A stretch of 64,000 nucleotides of DNA from Lachnospiraceae bacterium UBA7205 (GTDB lineage: Bacteria; Bacillota; Clostridia; Lachnospirales; Lachnospiraceae). A program made the position numbers and the translations under genes. Location of the stretch: assembly GCA_002490665.1 (NCBI GenBank), contig DKUL01000056.1, forward strand, positions 1 to 64,000. The letters are read 5' to 3'. Every line of letters begins with the position of its first letter. Position 1 is the stretch's first letter. Below the pieces are notes generated by a model. That model made no database searches and was not told the origin of the DNA. It was given only the letters and a program-made list of their open reading frames with translations. Shown one piece after another: positions 26,906-37,500 of this stretch.

Positions 26906-27113
26906 TGTTATTTCCTTTTTTATCCTTGTCCGTTAAATATTGATTGACTATCTTTTCGATGCTTTCCCTTGAAATCGGATAATGAAATTCCTTGATAATC
27001 CTGTCCACCGTATACCCATGGTCGACCAGATGCCTGATGGCACCTCCATATGCAAAATCCTTTGTAAAGTTGGACAGCGCCTCCTCAAAATATCCATGAT
27101 TCATTTCTTCCAT
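26868..27113 (-). CDS. Small protein of unknown function, 81 residues
   Basis: Acidic N-terminal half (MEEMNHGYFEEALSNFTKDF) with HLVDHGYTVDRIIKEF, which reads like a short helix-turn-helix, and a Lys/Asn-rich tail. The start at ATG 27113 follows GGAGATG; a GTG one codon earlier is possible. Overlaps the next gene by 38 bases. No family recognised. Confidence 0.6.
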   Translation of the reverse strand: MEEMNHGYFEEALSNFTKDFAYGGAIRHLVDHGYTVDRIIKEFHYPISRESIEKIVNQYLTDKDKKGNNNGTDKTSKTGIK

Positions 27114-27137
27114 CACATATTCATCTCCTACACTTTT

Positions 27138-27818
27138 CTAAATCTCACTGACCGATTCCACCCCTTTTAATTCCTGCAAGGCATGCATATATGTTTCCCT
27201 GCTTATTTTCCGGGGAATTCGGAAAGTTGCCACAACCTGGAAATGCTGTCCTTTCGCCTTAGGCTTGTCCACATAAAAGCTGTCCACAAAACATCCAGTT
27301 TCCTTCAGATGCCTTGAGACACTGGTAATTGCCTTGCCATCCTCGACTTCGATATACAATGATAAATACCGCGAATACCGGTAAACCCTGTCCTCAATAA
27401 ACGGTATCATGTGGACACCTGCGAGCCAGACCACTGTCAGAATCGCCGCGCCGTCCAGAAATCCGATACCAACCGCAAGACCGATGCACGCGCAGGTCCA
27501 TATACTTGCCGCGGAAGTCAGCCCCTTAATCTGATGGCCTGAAACCAGTATGGAACCGGCTCCGAGGAACCCGACCCCACTGATGACCTGGGCCGCAATT
27601 CTCGATATATCCAGCCGTTCCGGATAAAGCTCCTCAAGATACTGCTCCAGCAGCATGACCATGGTCGCGCCAAGGCACACTGTTATCATCGTCCGCGCAC
27701 CACCGCCGCGCCGCTTCACGCCCCTGTCTATCCCAATCACGACGCCGAGAATCAGGGATGAAATGATTCTGGCGACAACCGTGCCCCATGTCCAGTCAGA
27801 AAAACGCGTCGTAAACAT
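27138..27818 (-). CDS. MgtC/SapB family membrane protein
   Basis: 226 residues: four or five hydrophobic segments in the first 145 residues, including the family signature ISGVGFLGAGSILVSG and the early GVVIGIDRGVKRR, followed by a soluble ACT-like C-terminal domain of about 75 residues. MgtC-type proteins are linked to magnesium limitation and regulation of ATP synthase in other bacteria; many homologues have no known role. Starts three bases after the dtd stop, so translation is coupled. Confidence 0.9.
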   Translation of the reverse strand: MFTTRFSDWTWGTVVARIISSLILGVVIGIDRGVKRRGGGARTMITVCLGATMVMLLEQYLEELYPERLDISRIAAQVISGVGFLGAGSILVSGHQIKGLTSAASIWTCACIGLAVGIGFLDGAAILTVVWLAGVHMIPFIEDRVYRYSRYLSLYIEVEDGKAITSVSRHLKETGCFVDSFYVDKPKAKGQHFQVVATFRIPRKISRETYMHALQELKGVESVSEI

Positions 27819-27821
27819 CTG

Positions 27822-28283
27822 TCAACCATCCTTTCCGACAATTTCATCCGAATCCAGCAATATGGTGAACGGACCGTCATTCAAAATCGACACCTTCATG
27901 TCCGCGCCAAACTCCCCACGCGCTATGGGAAACCCTTTTTCCTGGATTGCTTCCATAATATATTCATATAATTCCTCTGCCATGTCCGGTTTTCCTGCAA
28001 GCGTAAAGGACGGCCTGTTTCCCTTTCTGCAGTCCGCGTACAGTGTAAACTGGGAAATGACCAGAAACGCCCCGCCGACATCCGATATGGACAAATTTGT
28101 CTTTCCATCCGCATCATCAAAAATACGCAGCTTTGTCATCTTGTCCGTCATTTTGTCGGCTATCTGTCTGTTGTCACTGTCCGAAACACCCACAAACACC
28201 AAAAGCCCATGACCAATCTGCCCAATCACCTTGCCATCCACGGAAACGCTTGCTTCGCGGACACGCTGTATAACAAATCGCAT
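27822..28283 (-). CDS. dtd: D-aminoacyl-tRNA deacylase
   Basis: 153 residues; removes D-amino acids wrongly attached to tRNA. Family motifs SQFTLYAD (active-site Ser-Gln region) and NDGPFTI (the GlyPro cis motif, usually NxGPVT) are present. The ATG at 28283 (MRFVIQRV) follows GGGAGG; the open frame extends 22 codons further without a site. Confidence 0.95.
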   Translation of the reverse strand: MRFVIQRVREASVSVDGKVIGQIGHGLLVFVGVSDSDNRQIADKMTDKMTKLRIFDDADGKTNLSISDVGGAFLVISQFTLYADCRKGNRPSFTLAGKPDMAEELYEYIMEAIQEKGFPIARGEFGADMKVSILNDGPFTILLDSDEIVGKDG

Positions 28284-28330
28284 CTTTTTTCCTCCCTGTA
28301 CTGATAATTTACCTATCAGCGTCCATGTGC

Positions 28331-28376
28331 ATAGACAGCCAATGAACACACATAAACCGTATTCATTGGCTGTCTA
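28331..28376. terminator. Hairpin between the HAD gene and dtd
   Basis: Sixteen-base perfect stem (ATAGACAGCCAATGAA, 28331-28346, with 28361-28376). No T run follows on the minus strand, so it may be a processing or partial-termination hairpin. The bases just left of it (GCGTCCATGTGCATA) resemble the end of the dispersed repeat. Confidence 0.55.
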
Positions 28377-28391
28377 TCAAACAACTCTTTT

Positions 28392-28997
28392 TTATTTTAT
28401 CAATTTATCCAGTTCCGCACAAGCCTGCCCATAATCGCGAAAAACAATTCCGTTTATCCCAAGGTCTTCCGCCGCATCCACGTTTTCCTCCCTGTCGTCA
28501 ATAAATACGCACTCGGATTCCTTGAGACCATATTCCTTTAACAGATACTCGTATATGTCCGCGTTTGGCTTTACCATCCTGACAAATCCCGAAACCACTT
28601 TTCCGTCAACCTTGTCAAGGAATGGAAAACAGCCGCACTCCGCATGGAGCGTGAACACATCCCTTGGGTAATTCGACAGCAGATACACATTCAGTCCGCG
28701 CGACTTAAGCCCTGCAATCCACTCCGCGGAATATGCATATGGCTCAACTAGCTTGTCACGGTTATCCCACACAAGGTTAAACTCCTCAAGGTGTTCCCTG
28801 TTGTCCGCGCGGAATTTTTCAAGTATCTCGGCTTCCTCGTAAACACCATGGTCAAGCTCCGCCCACCACCGGCTGCCAAATACAGTTTTCTCAAAAACAG
28901 CCTGTGTTTCTTTTGGAAGCTTCAAGTCCTCCATCAGCGCGCGCCAGCGGAAATCCACAAGGACATTTCCAATGTCAAAAATTACATTTTTTATCAT
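28392..28997 (-). CDS. HAD-superfamily hydrolase
   Basis: 201 residues, HAD subfamily IA like YihX. Motif I is FDIGNVLVDF with the nucleophile Asp, motif II YLLSNYP, Lys in RMVKPNADIYEYLL, and motif III/IV FIDDREENVDAA. Probably a small sugar-phosphate or nucleotide phosphatase; substrate not readable. It overlaps the UDP-sugar pyrophosphorylase gene by four bases, which hints at alpha-glucose-1-phosphate-type metabolism. Confidence 0.88.
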   Translation of the reverse strand: MIKNVIFDIGNVLVDFRWRALMEDLKLPKETQAVFEKTVFGSRWWAELDHGVYEEAEILEKFRADNREHLEEFNLVWDNRDKLVEPYAYSAEWIAGLKSRGLNVYLLSNYPRDVFTLHAECGCFPFLDKVDGKVVSGFVRMVKPNADIYEYLLKEYGLKESECVFIDDREENVDAAEDLGINGIVFRDYGQACAELDKLIK

Positions 28998-30223
28998 AAC
29001 GCCACACCGTTCTTTTTCAGAAGCGCCTGCGCGCTCTCCACCGAATCCACGCCTGTCTTGTTCTTAATCGGCGCAAACTCGTAATCCCTCACAACCTCAT
29101 ACGACAGGCAGTTGTCCAGCAGATGAATCATGTCGAGGACCAGCAGCTCAAACTTGTAGCCGTTTGGTGTCTCGGGCTTGACAAGCACTCCGTTTTCATT
29201 GATATAGGGAATCTTTTTCTCAACCACATGCACCGGCATTTTCTCATTCAGGATTTCCTCAAGCTTATCAACGCGGAACAGGTAGTTGAGAATCACGCCG
29301 AAATTATAGGAAAGCTCCCCGTTTTCATCCCTTGAGTTGATAATTTCGTCTGTCATTTCATAGTACTCAACGATGGAGGGCTTGCCATCCTCGAGACAGA
29401 GCACGCCGATTTTCTCGTTCGGGTCTGCCTTCCTGACCACCTTTGCGCCACTGACACAGCCGGAATCCAGTGTTGCACCGACGAACACGGGGTCTGCAAT
29501 TCTCTGCAATACGTTGTCGACTGCAAAAATATTTAACCACTCGACGCCCCTTGCCTTGACATCGTTTAACACGCCTGTCACCGACATGGAATAGAACCAG
29601 CCGCCATTTCCGTTTGGCGAGAGCGAGAGGGAATCCTCCGACTCCATGTACAGCTTTCCGTTAAAATCAACAGACGGCGCCATCTCCTGTCTGAAAAACC
29701 TCACAAAGTCCTTTGGATATCCAAAGTAATTTTTCTCCTCAAAGAAAGCAATGGTCTCCGCGTCATTTTTATCACTTGTCATAATATAGAGCGGCACAAA
29801 ACAGCCCGTCTTGTCCGTGACGTCGAGCAAATTCCTGATTAGGCGCTCAAAAATATACATATCCTTTGTGATTCCGATATTGTATTTGCCCTTTGGCCCG
29901 TCAGAGCCAAGTCTCGTTCCCTGCCCGCCTGCAAGGAGCACCGCACCCACCTTGCCTGCCCGGATTGCCTTCAGGCCGGTTTCCTCGTATTTTGTCCTGC
30001 CTGCCTCTATTTCAGACACTTCGAGCGCTGACAGTGGCTCGAGTTTTCCTCTCTCCTGGGCAATCTCCCCATTGCCTGCCATGGAGACAATTGACCAGTC
30101 AATCTTTTCAACCTGGGCGGCAAGCTTTTGCTTTCCTGCATCGCCTAATTTTTCGTATGCTTCATAAATATGCTCCTGACCATGCTCTTTTAAGACATTT
30201 AACAATTCATTTTCACTCATCAT
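28994..30223 (-). CDS. UDP-sugar pyrophosphorylase (UDPGP/UAP family)
   Basis: 409 residues. The nucleotide-binding signature LLAGGQGTRLGSDGPKGKY and the later FAVDNVL and EYYEMTDE motifs place it in the eukaryote-like UDPGP family (UAP1/AGX or UGP), which joins UTP and a sugar-1-phosphate (GlcNAc, GalNAc or glucose). This differs from the GalU and GlmU types usual in bacteria. Starts with ATGATG after AAAAGGTG and is first in the leftward run. Confidence 0.9.
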   Translation of the reverse strand: MMSENELLNVLKEHGQEHIYEAYEKLGDAGKQKLAAQVEKIDWSIVSMAGNGEIAQERGKLEPLSALEVSEIEAGRTKYEETGLKAIRAGKVGAVLLAGGQGTRLGSDGPKGKYNIGITKDMYIFERLIRNLLDVTDKTGCFVPLYIMTSDKNDAETIAFFEEKNYFGYPKDFVRFFRQEMAPSVDFNGKLYMESEDSLSLSPNGNGGWFYSMSVTGVLNDVKARGVEWLNIFAVDNVLQRIADPVFVGATLDSGCVSGAKVVRKADPNEKIGVLCLEDGKPSIVEYYEMTDEIINSRDENGELSYNFGVILNYLFRVDKLEEILNEKMPVHVVEKKIPYINENGVLVKPETPNGYKFELLVLDMIHLLDNCLSYEVVRDYEFAPIKNKTGVDSVESAQALLKKNGVAL

Positions 30224-30251
30224 GCACCTTTTCCCTAACCTTTCAATATAT

Positions 30252-30338
30252 TATACTCACGACAGATGAAATCTGCCGTGAGTATCGCGCCAACCGCAGC
30301 CGCAAAGCGGTATATTTCCTTATGCGGTTGTGCGCATC
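30252..30338 (+). repeat. Double-hairpin dispersed repeat, copy G (divergent stems)
   Basis: First hairpin TACTCACGACAGAT / ATCTGCCGTGAGTA, unrelated in sequence to the GAGTAGGG stems of other copies. Then CGCGC, second stem CAACCGCA / TGCGGTTG, inner CCGCAAAGCGG, ATATTTCC, and TGCGCAT. The architecture is kept although both stems have changed. It and the promoter at 30465 fill the 312-base gap. Confidence 0.7.
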
Positions 30339-30464
30339 ACCTTATACTGCACAACTACACCAGCCAAGAAACACCTTTGACACTTACTTAATTTATACTA
30401 CATTTTATGGGCTGATGTAAACACTTATTTTCATTATTCCCAGTACTTTTTTTATTTTATTATA

Positions 30465-30493
30465 TAGACAAATATCAAAAAATTTTGTAGAAT
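30465..30493 (+). promoter_or_regulatory. Promoter of the CheC-CheY pair
   Basis: TAGACA (30465-30470), 17-base spacer, TAGAAT (30488-30493), about 43 bases before the start codon. Sigma-A like; no sigma-D flagellar motif seen. Confidence 0.5.
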
Positions 30494-30535
30494 AGAATTA
30501 TTGAATGCATTTAACTTTAAAGAAGGAGTCTGCCT

Positions 30536-31129
30536 ATGGATTTATTTTCAAAAGAAGAGGCTGACGTAATTGGTGAGATCTCAAACATCTCTATTGGTTC
30601 ATCCGCAACCGCCATGAACCTGATGCTGGGACAGCCTGTTAAAATTACGACACCAAGTGTTTCTCTTGTACATAGAAACGACATTTTAGAAGATTATGAA
30701 CGTTCCTGCATACTTGTAAAAGTCCAGTACACGCAGGGTCTGTTTGGTTCCAATATGCTTGTTCTCAAGGATGAAGACGCCAAAATTATCACCGACCTTA
30801 TGATGGGAAACAATGGAACCGGGGAATATTCAAAAAGTGAGATTTCTCCCCTGCATATCAGTGCGGTTTCCGAGGCAATGAACCAGATGACGGCAAGTTC
30901 CGCCACCGCGATGAGCAAGATGTTTGACAAAAAGATTGACATCTCCCCTCCCACCGTACAGCAGGTTGTCATCGAGGAATACGAGTTTCCGGATGACATA
31001 CCGGATGACCTTTTTGTCAAAATTAATTTCAAAATGAAAATTGGAAAACTGATTGATAGTACGATTATGCAGTTGTACCCTTTTGATCTTGCAAATTCCA
31101 TATACAAATTATTCCAGAGGAGGAACTAA
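30536..31129 (+). CDS. CheC/FliY-type phosphatase domain protein
   Basis: 197 residues with two CheC active-site motifs: EISNISIGSSATAMN (residues about 16-30) and EAMNQMTASSATAMS (about 115-130), each with the Glu and Asn that attack aspartyl phosphate. It resembles the N-terminal part of FliY without the FliN-like C-terminus. It most likely dephosphorylates the CheY-like protein encoded immediately downstream. AAGAAGGAG precedes the ATG. No flagellar or other chemotaxis gene is in the window. Confidence 0.85.
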   Translation: MDLFSKEEADVIGEISNISIGSSATAMNLMLGQPVKITTPSVSLVHRNDILEDYERSCILVKVQYTQGLFGSNMLVLKDEDAKIITDLMMGNNGTGEYSKSEISPLHISAVSEAMNQMTASSATAMSKMFDKKIDISPPTVQQVVIEEYEFPDDIPDDLFVKINFKMKIGKLIDSTIMQLYPFDLANSIYKLFQRRN

Positions 31130-31130
31130 A

Positions 31131-31493
31131 ATGGGTAAGAATATTTTAATTGTCGATGATGCTGCTTTCATGAGAATGATGATTAAGGACATATTGACAA
31201 AAAACGGTTATACGATTGCCGCGGAGGCAGAGAACGGTAAAATAGCCGTGGACAAATACAACGAAACAAAGCCGGATCTTGTACTGATGGACATCACAAT
31301 GCCCGAGATGGACGGTATCCAGGCACTCAAGGCAATCAAGGGAAATGACCCGAATGCGGCGGTTATCATGTGCTCCGCGATGGGTCAGCAGGCGATGGTT
31401 ATTGAGGCTATCCAGTCAGGCGCCAAGGACTTTATCGTAAAGCCATTTCAGGCAGAGCGAGTCCTGGAGGCGGTCAAAAAAGTAATCGGTTAA
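31131..31493 (+). CDS. CheY-like single-domain response regulator
   Basis: 120 residues, receiver domain only: VDDAAFMRMM, phosphoacceptor Asp in VLMDITMPEMDG, Thr/Ser site in CSAMG and Lys in FIVKPFQ. AGAGGAGGA precedes the ATG at 31131, one base after the stop of the CheC-like gene. Probable output is the flagellar switch or another partner; coupled with its phosphatase. Confidence 0.92.
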   Translation: MGKNILIVDDAAFMRMMIKDILTKNGYTIAAEAENGKIAVDKYNETKPDLVLMDITMPEMDGIQALKAIKGNDPNAAVIMCSAMGQQAMVIEAIQSGAKDFIVKPFQAERVLEAVKKVIG

Positions 31494-31496
31494 AAG

Positions 31497-31536
31497 AACC
31501 CCTAATGAAAACAATTTTCATTAGGGGTTTTTTATG
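31497..31536 (+). terminator. Terminator of the CheC-CheY operon
   Basis: AACCCCTAATGAAA pairs with TTTCATTAGGGGTT, followed by TTTTTT, directly after the cheY-like stop. Confidence 0.92.
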
Positions 31537-31575
31537 CGCACAGACGAGTAGGGAAGATAAATCTTCCCTACTCGA
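31531..31575 (-). repeat. Dispersed repeat, copy F (first hairpin plus end motif only)
   Basis: TTTATGCGCA (the reverse of TGCGCATAAA) is followed after four bases by the 14-base perfect stem CGAGTAGGGAAGAT / ATCTTCCCTACTCG (31545-31574) with a two-base loop. The covarying second hairpin is missing. It lies 12 bases from the stop of the amylase-pullulanase gene and can terminate it. Confidence 0.75.
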
Positions 31576-31586
31576 TTTTTACTTTA

Positions 31587-34500
31587 TTACCGGGTGTTCA
31601 TCGGCTGTGCATTAATCTTGAAGGTTACTGTCTTTGTTCCGCCATATTCACGAAGTCCGTGAATGGTCACTTTTGCCGTACCTTTCTTGACATTGTTTGT
31701 ATATCCTGTGATTTCAAAATCATCCGGGGTCAGGGAAACCTTTTCCCCTTTGATTTTCATCGTAATCTCCGCAATGTCTTCCTTTTTCAGCTCAACAGGG
31801 CTTCCTGTGTATATCTGCGGATTTACCTTGATGGTCGCCTTGGAAATGTTCTTGTCGTTGTCAATCACTCGGAATGTTGTGGAAACGCTTCCCTCGTAAT
31901 TGCTGCCCTCTGCTGCTGTCACTGTGACGGTGACCGCGGCGCCGACTACAGGATTTCCAGCCTCGTCTTTTTCACCAATAATGACATAAGAATCGTCTGA
32001 AACCGTGAAATCCGTCTTGTTCTTCAGCTTCTTTCCATCCAGATCCGTGATGACAGGTATCGCCCTATTGTACTTCTTTGCATTCTTTACAATAATATCG
32101 CCTACGGTAATATTGTCTTTGAGATTTTCAAGGTTCTGTGGCTTAATTGTAAAAGGTGATTCCTTAATCGTTCCCTTATAATTGCCTTTGCCTTTAATTG
32201 TCACGCTGCCTACACCGACTTTCTTGTTATTCTTGTAGGAAAGCGTGTAATCCCTGCCCTGTGCCAGGTTCAGAATGGTACCTGCACTTGTCACAAAACG
32301 CGCATCCATATCTTCATCAGAAAGCTTGCTGCCGCCCTTTGCGTATGGTATCAAATCCGTAATGGCATTCTCTTTTCCAAACGTGAACAGGCTGCCTGTT
32401 TTCTCAATGTCATATGGCGTAATCTTAAAGGTCTTCTTGACTGTTCCGGTGTAACCGTTGATACCCTTCACAACCACTGTCGCCTTGCCGGCATTTGTGT
32501 TGTTCTGGTATTCCACTTCATACTGGTCATAAGGCTTTTTGTCGAGGTTCACTGTCACTTCGGGTCTCAGTGCTTCTCCTGTGTACTCCAGTCCCTGGGA
32601 TGGCGCATCCACTGTTACCATGTTTGCCTTCAGCGCCTGACCGGTAATCTTGAAGGTAACCTTCTTTTCACCGACAAACGTTGTGCCTTTTCCTTTGATG
32701 ACGATTGTTGCTGTCTGGCCAGCTTCTGTGTGGACACCATCATATCTGACTATATACTGCTCGTCCTTTGTCAGGGGTTCATTCTTATATGACACAGTAA
32801 AGTCTGGTGTCTGTACCTTGCCGCGGTTTGTTGTCTCATCCCATGCATAGGACTGCGCAGCTATTTTTGAAACCTTTACCTTGCTCATTTCAACTGCGGT
32901 CGCCTTGTCTGCAATCGTCATTTCAATGTCCTTATAGCCCTTGAAATTCGTGTTGACCGCCTGCACCCTTACCGGATAAATACCTGGTGTTTTGCCGTCA
33001 TCTGCATTTACAAATGCAGCGGTATAATCCTTATTCAGCTTGAGCGTCTTGCCATTGTATTTCACGACAGGCTTCAATGCCACTGTGCCCTGAACCTGAT
33101 TGTCGCTGACTTTTACCAGCGCATACAAGTCGTCAATTGCAAGCGTGTTCATGTCCACCTGGTCAATGACAAATTTCTCCTCAAAGAACTCGGAATAATT
33201 TCCTTTGCCCTTGATTGTGACGGTCGCTTCCTTTCCGTCTGTTGATGCATTTGTGTTGTCCTTGTAAGCGATGGTGTAATCTGTCTTTTCCTTCAGCTGT
33301 GTCGGTCCGTCAAATACCAGGATGGCCGGTTTCAGTGCCTTTCCTGTGTAGGTGATGTGGTATTTTCCGTCCTCGCCTAATTCCAGTCCGGAATTGTCTG
33401 CCCACTTCGTCCAGAGTCCCTCCGGGATTTCCGGTTCTGTTGCTTCAACCAGTCCTTCGCGGGCTTCCTTGAGGTTCTCATAGGCAAGGTCAATTTCTTC
33501 CTGTGTCGCCGTGTCACTTGCCAGAAGAGCTTCTGCTGCTGACAAGGCATTCACAAATGCTGTCCAGCTCTTATTGGTGTAATTGCCCTGTCCCTGTGCC
33601 AGAAGGTCTCTGTACGTTTTCACCAGAAGGTCGAGCTTTCCTTTGTCTACCGCGCCTTCCGGTACTTTCAACGCATTATAGGCTGCCCTTAAGGTATTTT
33701 CTGCCTGCGTAATTTCTTCTGATGTCGCATCCGGCTTCGCCACTACTGCCTTTGCGGCTGTCAGTGCATTTGTAAAGACTGCCCAGCTCTCGTCCGTGTA
33801 ATTGCCCTGCTCCATCTTTTCGTATTCCGCGATTAATGCCTTGAGGGAATCCATGGTCGGTTTCCATACTGCCAATCCGTTATAGGCTGTCTCCAGTCTG
33901 CTGTATGACTGGTCAACCTCGTCCTGTGTCGCATTCTCTTTTGCCAGAACGTCCTCTGCCTCTTTCAGCGCTGTCGTAAATATCTTCCAGCTGTCATCTG
34001 TGTATGTTCCCTGTCCCTGCGCCTTGATTTCCTGATATCTTGCAACGAGTGCCTTGAGCTTCCCAGTGTCCACAACGCCCTCTGGAACCTTTAATCCATT
34101 GTAAGCTGCCTCGAGCTTTTCCTTGGCTCCTGTGAGTTCAGCCAGTGTCGCTGCCTGATTTGCCACGGTCTGTCTTGCCGCTTCCAGTGCATCCGTGAAT
34201 ACTGTCCAGCTCTCATCTGTGTAGCTGCCCTTCTCAAGCTTTTCATATGCCGTAATTAAATTCTGCAGCTCGCTTCTCAGGTATGCTATCTTCTGCTGCT
34301 CGTTATCGCCGTAAATGGAATCCGTGTCAACGGTCTCGCCCTTGACAAGAACCATTGCCGATATCGGCGCCACTGTCACTTTGCCGTCTGATACCGTAGC
34401 AATTGTCTCGATGCCTGCCTTCTGGTCATTGATGCAGACTTTCCACTCGCCTTCTGCAACGCCGTAGCCATTATACAGGTCAACATCCTTTGCTTCCGTA

Positions 34501-37500
34501 TTGGCATTAAAGATTACCACGATTCCGTCAGAGACTTCATCTGCTATGCTGTCTTTTCCGTTGATGACAAACATCACCGTTTCGTTTGTAATCCAGTTAT
34601 ATTTCACATTGGCTTTTACTTCCGCTGCTGTCGTGAGACGAAGCGCCGCATGGTTTTTGCGGAATGCAATCAGTCCCTTGTAGTAATCCCTTACATTGCG
34701 GTATGCCTCTTTGTCGAGGTTGCTCCACTTGATGCTGTTGACCAAATCCGATGAATTATAGCTGTTTTCAACCGGCTGTCCGTCCTCATCCAGTTTTTCC
34801 CTGAGCAGCTCCTCTGCCGCGTGGATTAATGGGATTCCCTCTGATGTCATGTAAATTGCCGCTGCGAGGTTGTTCATCCTCGTCCGGTCCTCAAACGATG
34901 CATCCGGTCTTGATACAGCCAGTTTATCCATCAGGGAATAATTGTCATGGCAGGATGCATAGTTCACGGTCTGCGTCGGGCTCTTGCACCAGTCTGTCGT
35001 CGCGGTAAAACATTTTGCAAGCAGTTCTTCCTGTCCTGTTAAGCCAGAAATAAATCCTGTAGACCCATGACTGAATGTGTCACCCTTTAATAAGTTGCGG
35101 ATTGTGTCGCTAAAATATGCAAATTTCGGTGTCTTCTCAGAAGTCCACTGCGTTGCCATGATTACATCATCCTTGCTGACTGTTGTATTCATGGTCCATC
35201 CTTCACCGTAGAATACGACATCCGGATGTGTCTCATGGACTGTATTTACCACCTCATTGATTGTGTCGACATCGAGGAGTCCTACAAGGTCAAAACGGAA
35301 TCCGTCAATATGGTACTCGTCCGCCCAGTAATTTACGGAGTCCACAATGTACTTCTTCACCATGGAGCGCTCGGATGCCGTGTCGTTGCCACAGCCGGAA
35401 CCGTTTGAATAACTGCCGTCATCATTTGTCCTTGAGAAGTACTTCGGCACAATCTTGTTAAAGCTAAATTCGTCCGCGTTATACACGTGATTGTAAACAA
35501 CGTCCATAATCACGTTGATGTTGTTGTCATGCAGGGTCTTGACCATCTGCTTCATTTCCTTGACCCTGACTGCGCCGTTGTATGGGTCTGTCGAATAAGA
35601 GCCCTCCGGCACATTGTAATTCTTCGGGTCATAACCCCAGTTATACTGCGGTGTATCGAGTTTTGTCTCATCCACTGTCGCATAGTCATAAGAAGGCAGT
35701 AGATGGATATGTGTCACACCCAGATCGGTCAGGTAATCCAGACCGGTTGTCTGCCCTGTCGTGTTCTTTGTTCCCTTCTCTGTCAGTCCAAGGAATTTTC
35801 CTTTGTTCTGGATTCCTGAGGATTCGTCAATGGAGAAATCCCTCACATGAAGCTCGTAAATAATGGAATCCGTGTATCTCATGCCTGCATTCGGACCACG
35901 GTCACTTGCCCATCCCGCAGGATTTGTCGCATTCAGGTTAATGACCATCGCGCGGTTTCCGTTTACGCCGGTTGTCCTTGCATAGGGGTCACATGCCTCT
36001 GAGGTTGTTCCGTCCACTTCGACGCCATAGGTATAATAAACACCGTTTAAGTCGCCTGCCTTTTGTACGGACCAGACACCCTTTTCACCCTTTGTCATGT
36101 CGAGTGTTTCTATCAGGTCATCCGCACCCTCTGTACCAGACTGATAGAGATTGACCTGTACCTTATCTGCCGTGGGCGCCCATACCTTAAAGGTTGTCTT
36201 GCTGCTGGTCCATGTCGCTCCAAGGTCATCGCCTGTATAGGTATACTCCTGTTCAAACGCATCAGAAGAATAAAGGCTTGGCATGGCTACCGGATACTCA
36301 TACCCGTCATAGAACAGGGAGTACTTTTTCGTGACTGCCTCCATGCCTGACAAATCGCTTCCAAGACTGATCTCGTATTCGTTTTTATCCGCGCTTGTCA
36401 GCTTTACGCCTGTAATCTCAATCTCTGTTCCATCAGCGCGCTTTAAGGTAAAGATACCGTTCGTGCCGCCTGTAATCGGTGTACCAGTCACTACTTTAAT
36501 TACATTCGTGGTGCTGTTATATTTTGCAGAGCGGATTTTGACGCCAATGAGGACATCGTCTCCTAACACCCTGGTTCCTGGGAAAGTGCCCGATTCCACA
36601 TAATAATCCACTGTTCCGGAAAGCACGTCTGAGAGGTCAACGTAACAGTCTTCTGGAAAATCCTTACCGCCTCCCCATGGGTCGCTTGCCGTGCTCTTGC
36701 GGATAATATAGTTCAGCACGCTTGCAGAACGGCCTTCCAGCTCAAATGTTACGACCTTTCCTCCGTTTTCATCATTTTCGGTCGCAAAATCATACTGCTG
36801 GCCTTCAGAGCCTTCTCTCCATGACCATACATTCCACCCTTCATACTTGCCGTCAGGTCTGTGGTAGTGCAGTCTCAGTGTAATCAGGTTCTTGTCTTCT
36901 ACGACCTTTACTGTAAACTTGATACTGTCTTCCCCTGCCGTCGCCGTCAGTTCAACTGTATTTCCGGCAAAGGTATCTGCCACTGTGATTTTGCGGTTTG
37001 CACCATCAAGCGTCACGCCTTCCACTGTATCCATGGAATATGTTACAGCTACAGGTGTTTCTTCACCAGTTTCTGACATATATGTCAGTTTTTCCGGAAG
37101 TGTTGTCTCCCTTCCTTTTGCAATGGTAAGCTCAGGTGCAATCAGTCCCTTCTCAAAGGAACTTGCCACAAGTACAACGGTACCACCATTCTTTGCCGCT
37201 GGAATGCTGACCTCGATTGTACCGTCTTCGGCAACCGTGTATTCCTGGTCGCTGTACAAATCTTTATATCCGGTAATTCCGCTGTTGTTTACTTTAAATT
37301 TGGCTGTTTTTGCCGTGTTGGCATCAATATTGATTCCGACATAGAGCGTCGTTCCGTTATAGCTCCTTGAAAAAACATCATACTTGTCCGCATTGGTTCC
37401 GCTTACAAACTGCCTGCTGCCTTTTGCAAACACGTCTGCGTACTCGCTGCGGATTGCAAGCATTTTCTTATAGTGGTTGTAAATACTGCCGTCATTCGTC

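Noticed and set aside
31587..31700. LPXTG or S-layer anchor at the amylase-pullulanase C-terminus
   Set aside because: The protein ends in an Ig-like repeat (FKINAQPMNTR) without a sorting motif or hydrophobic tail.
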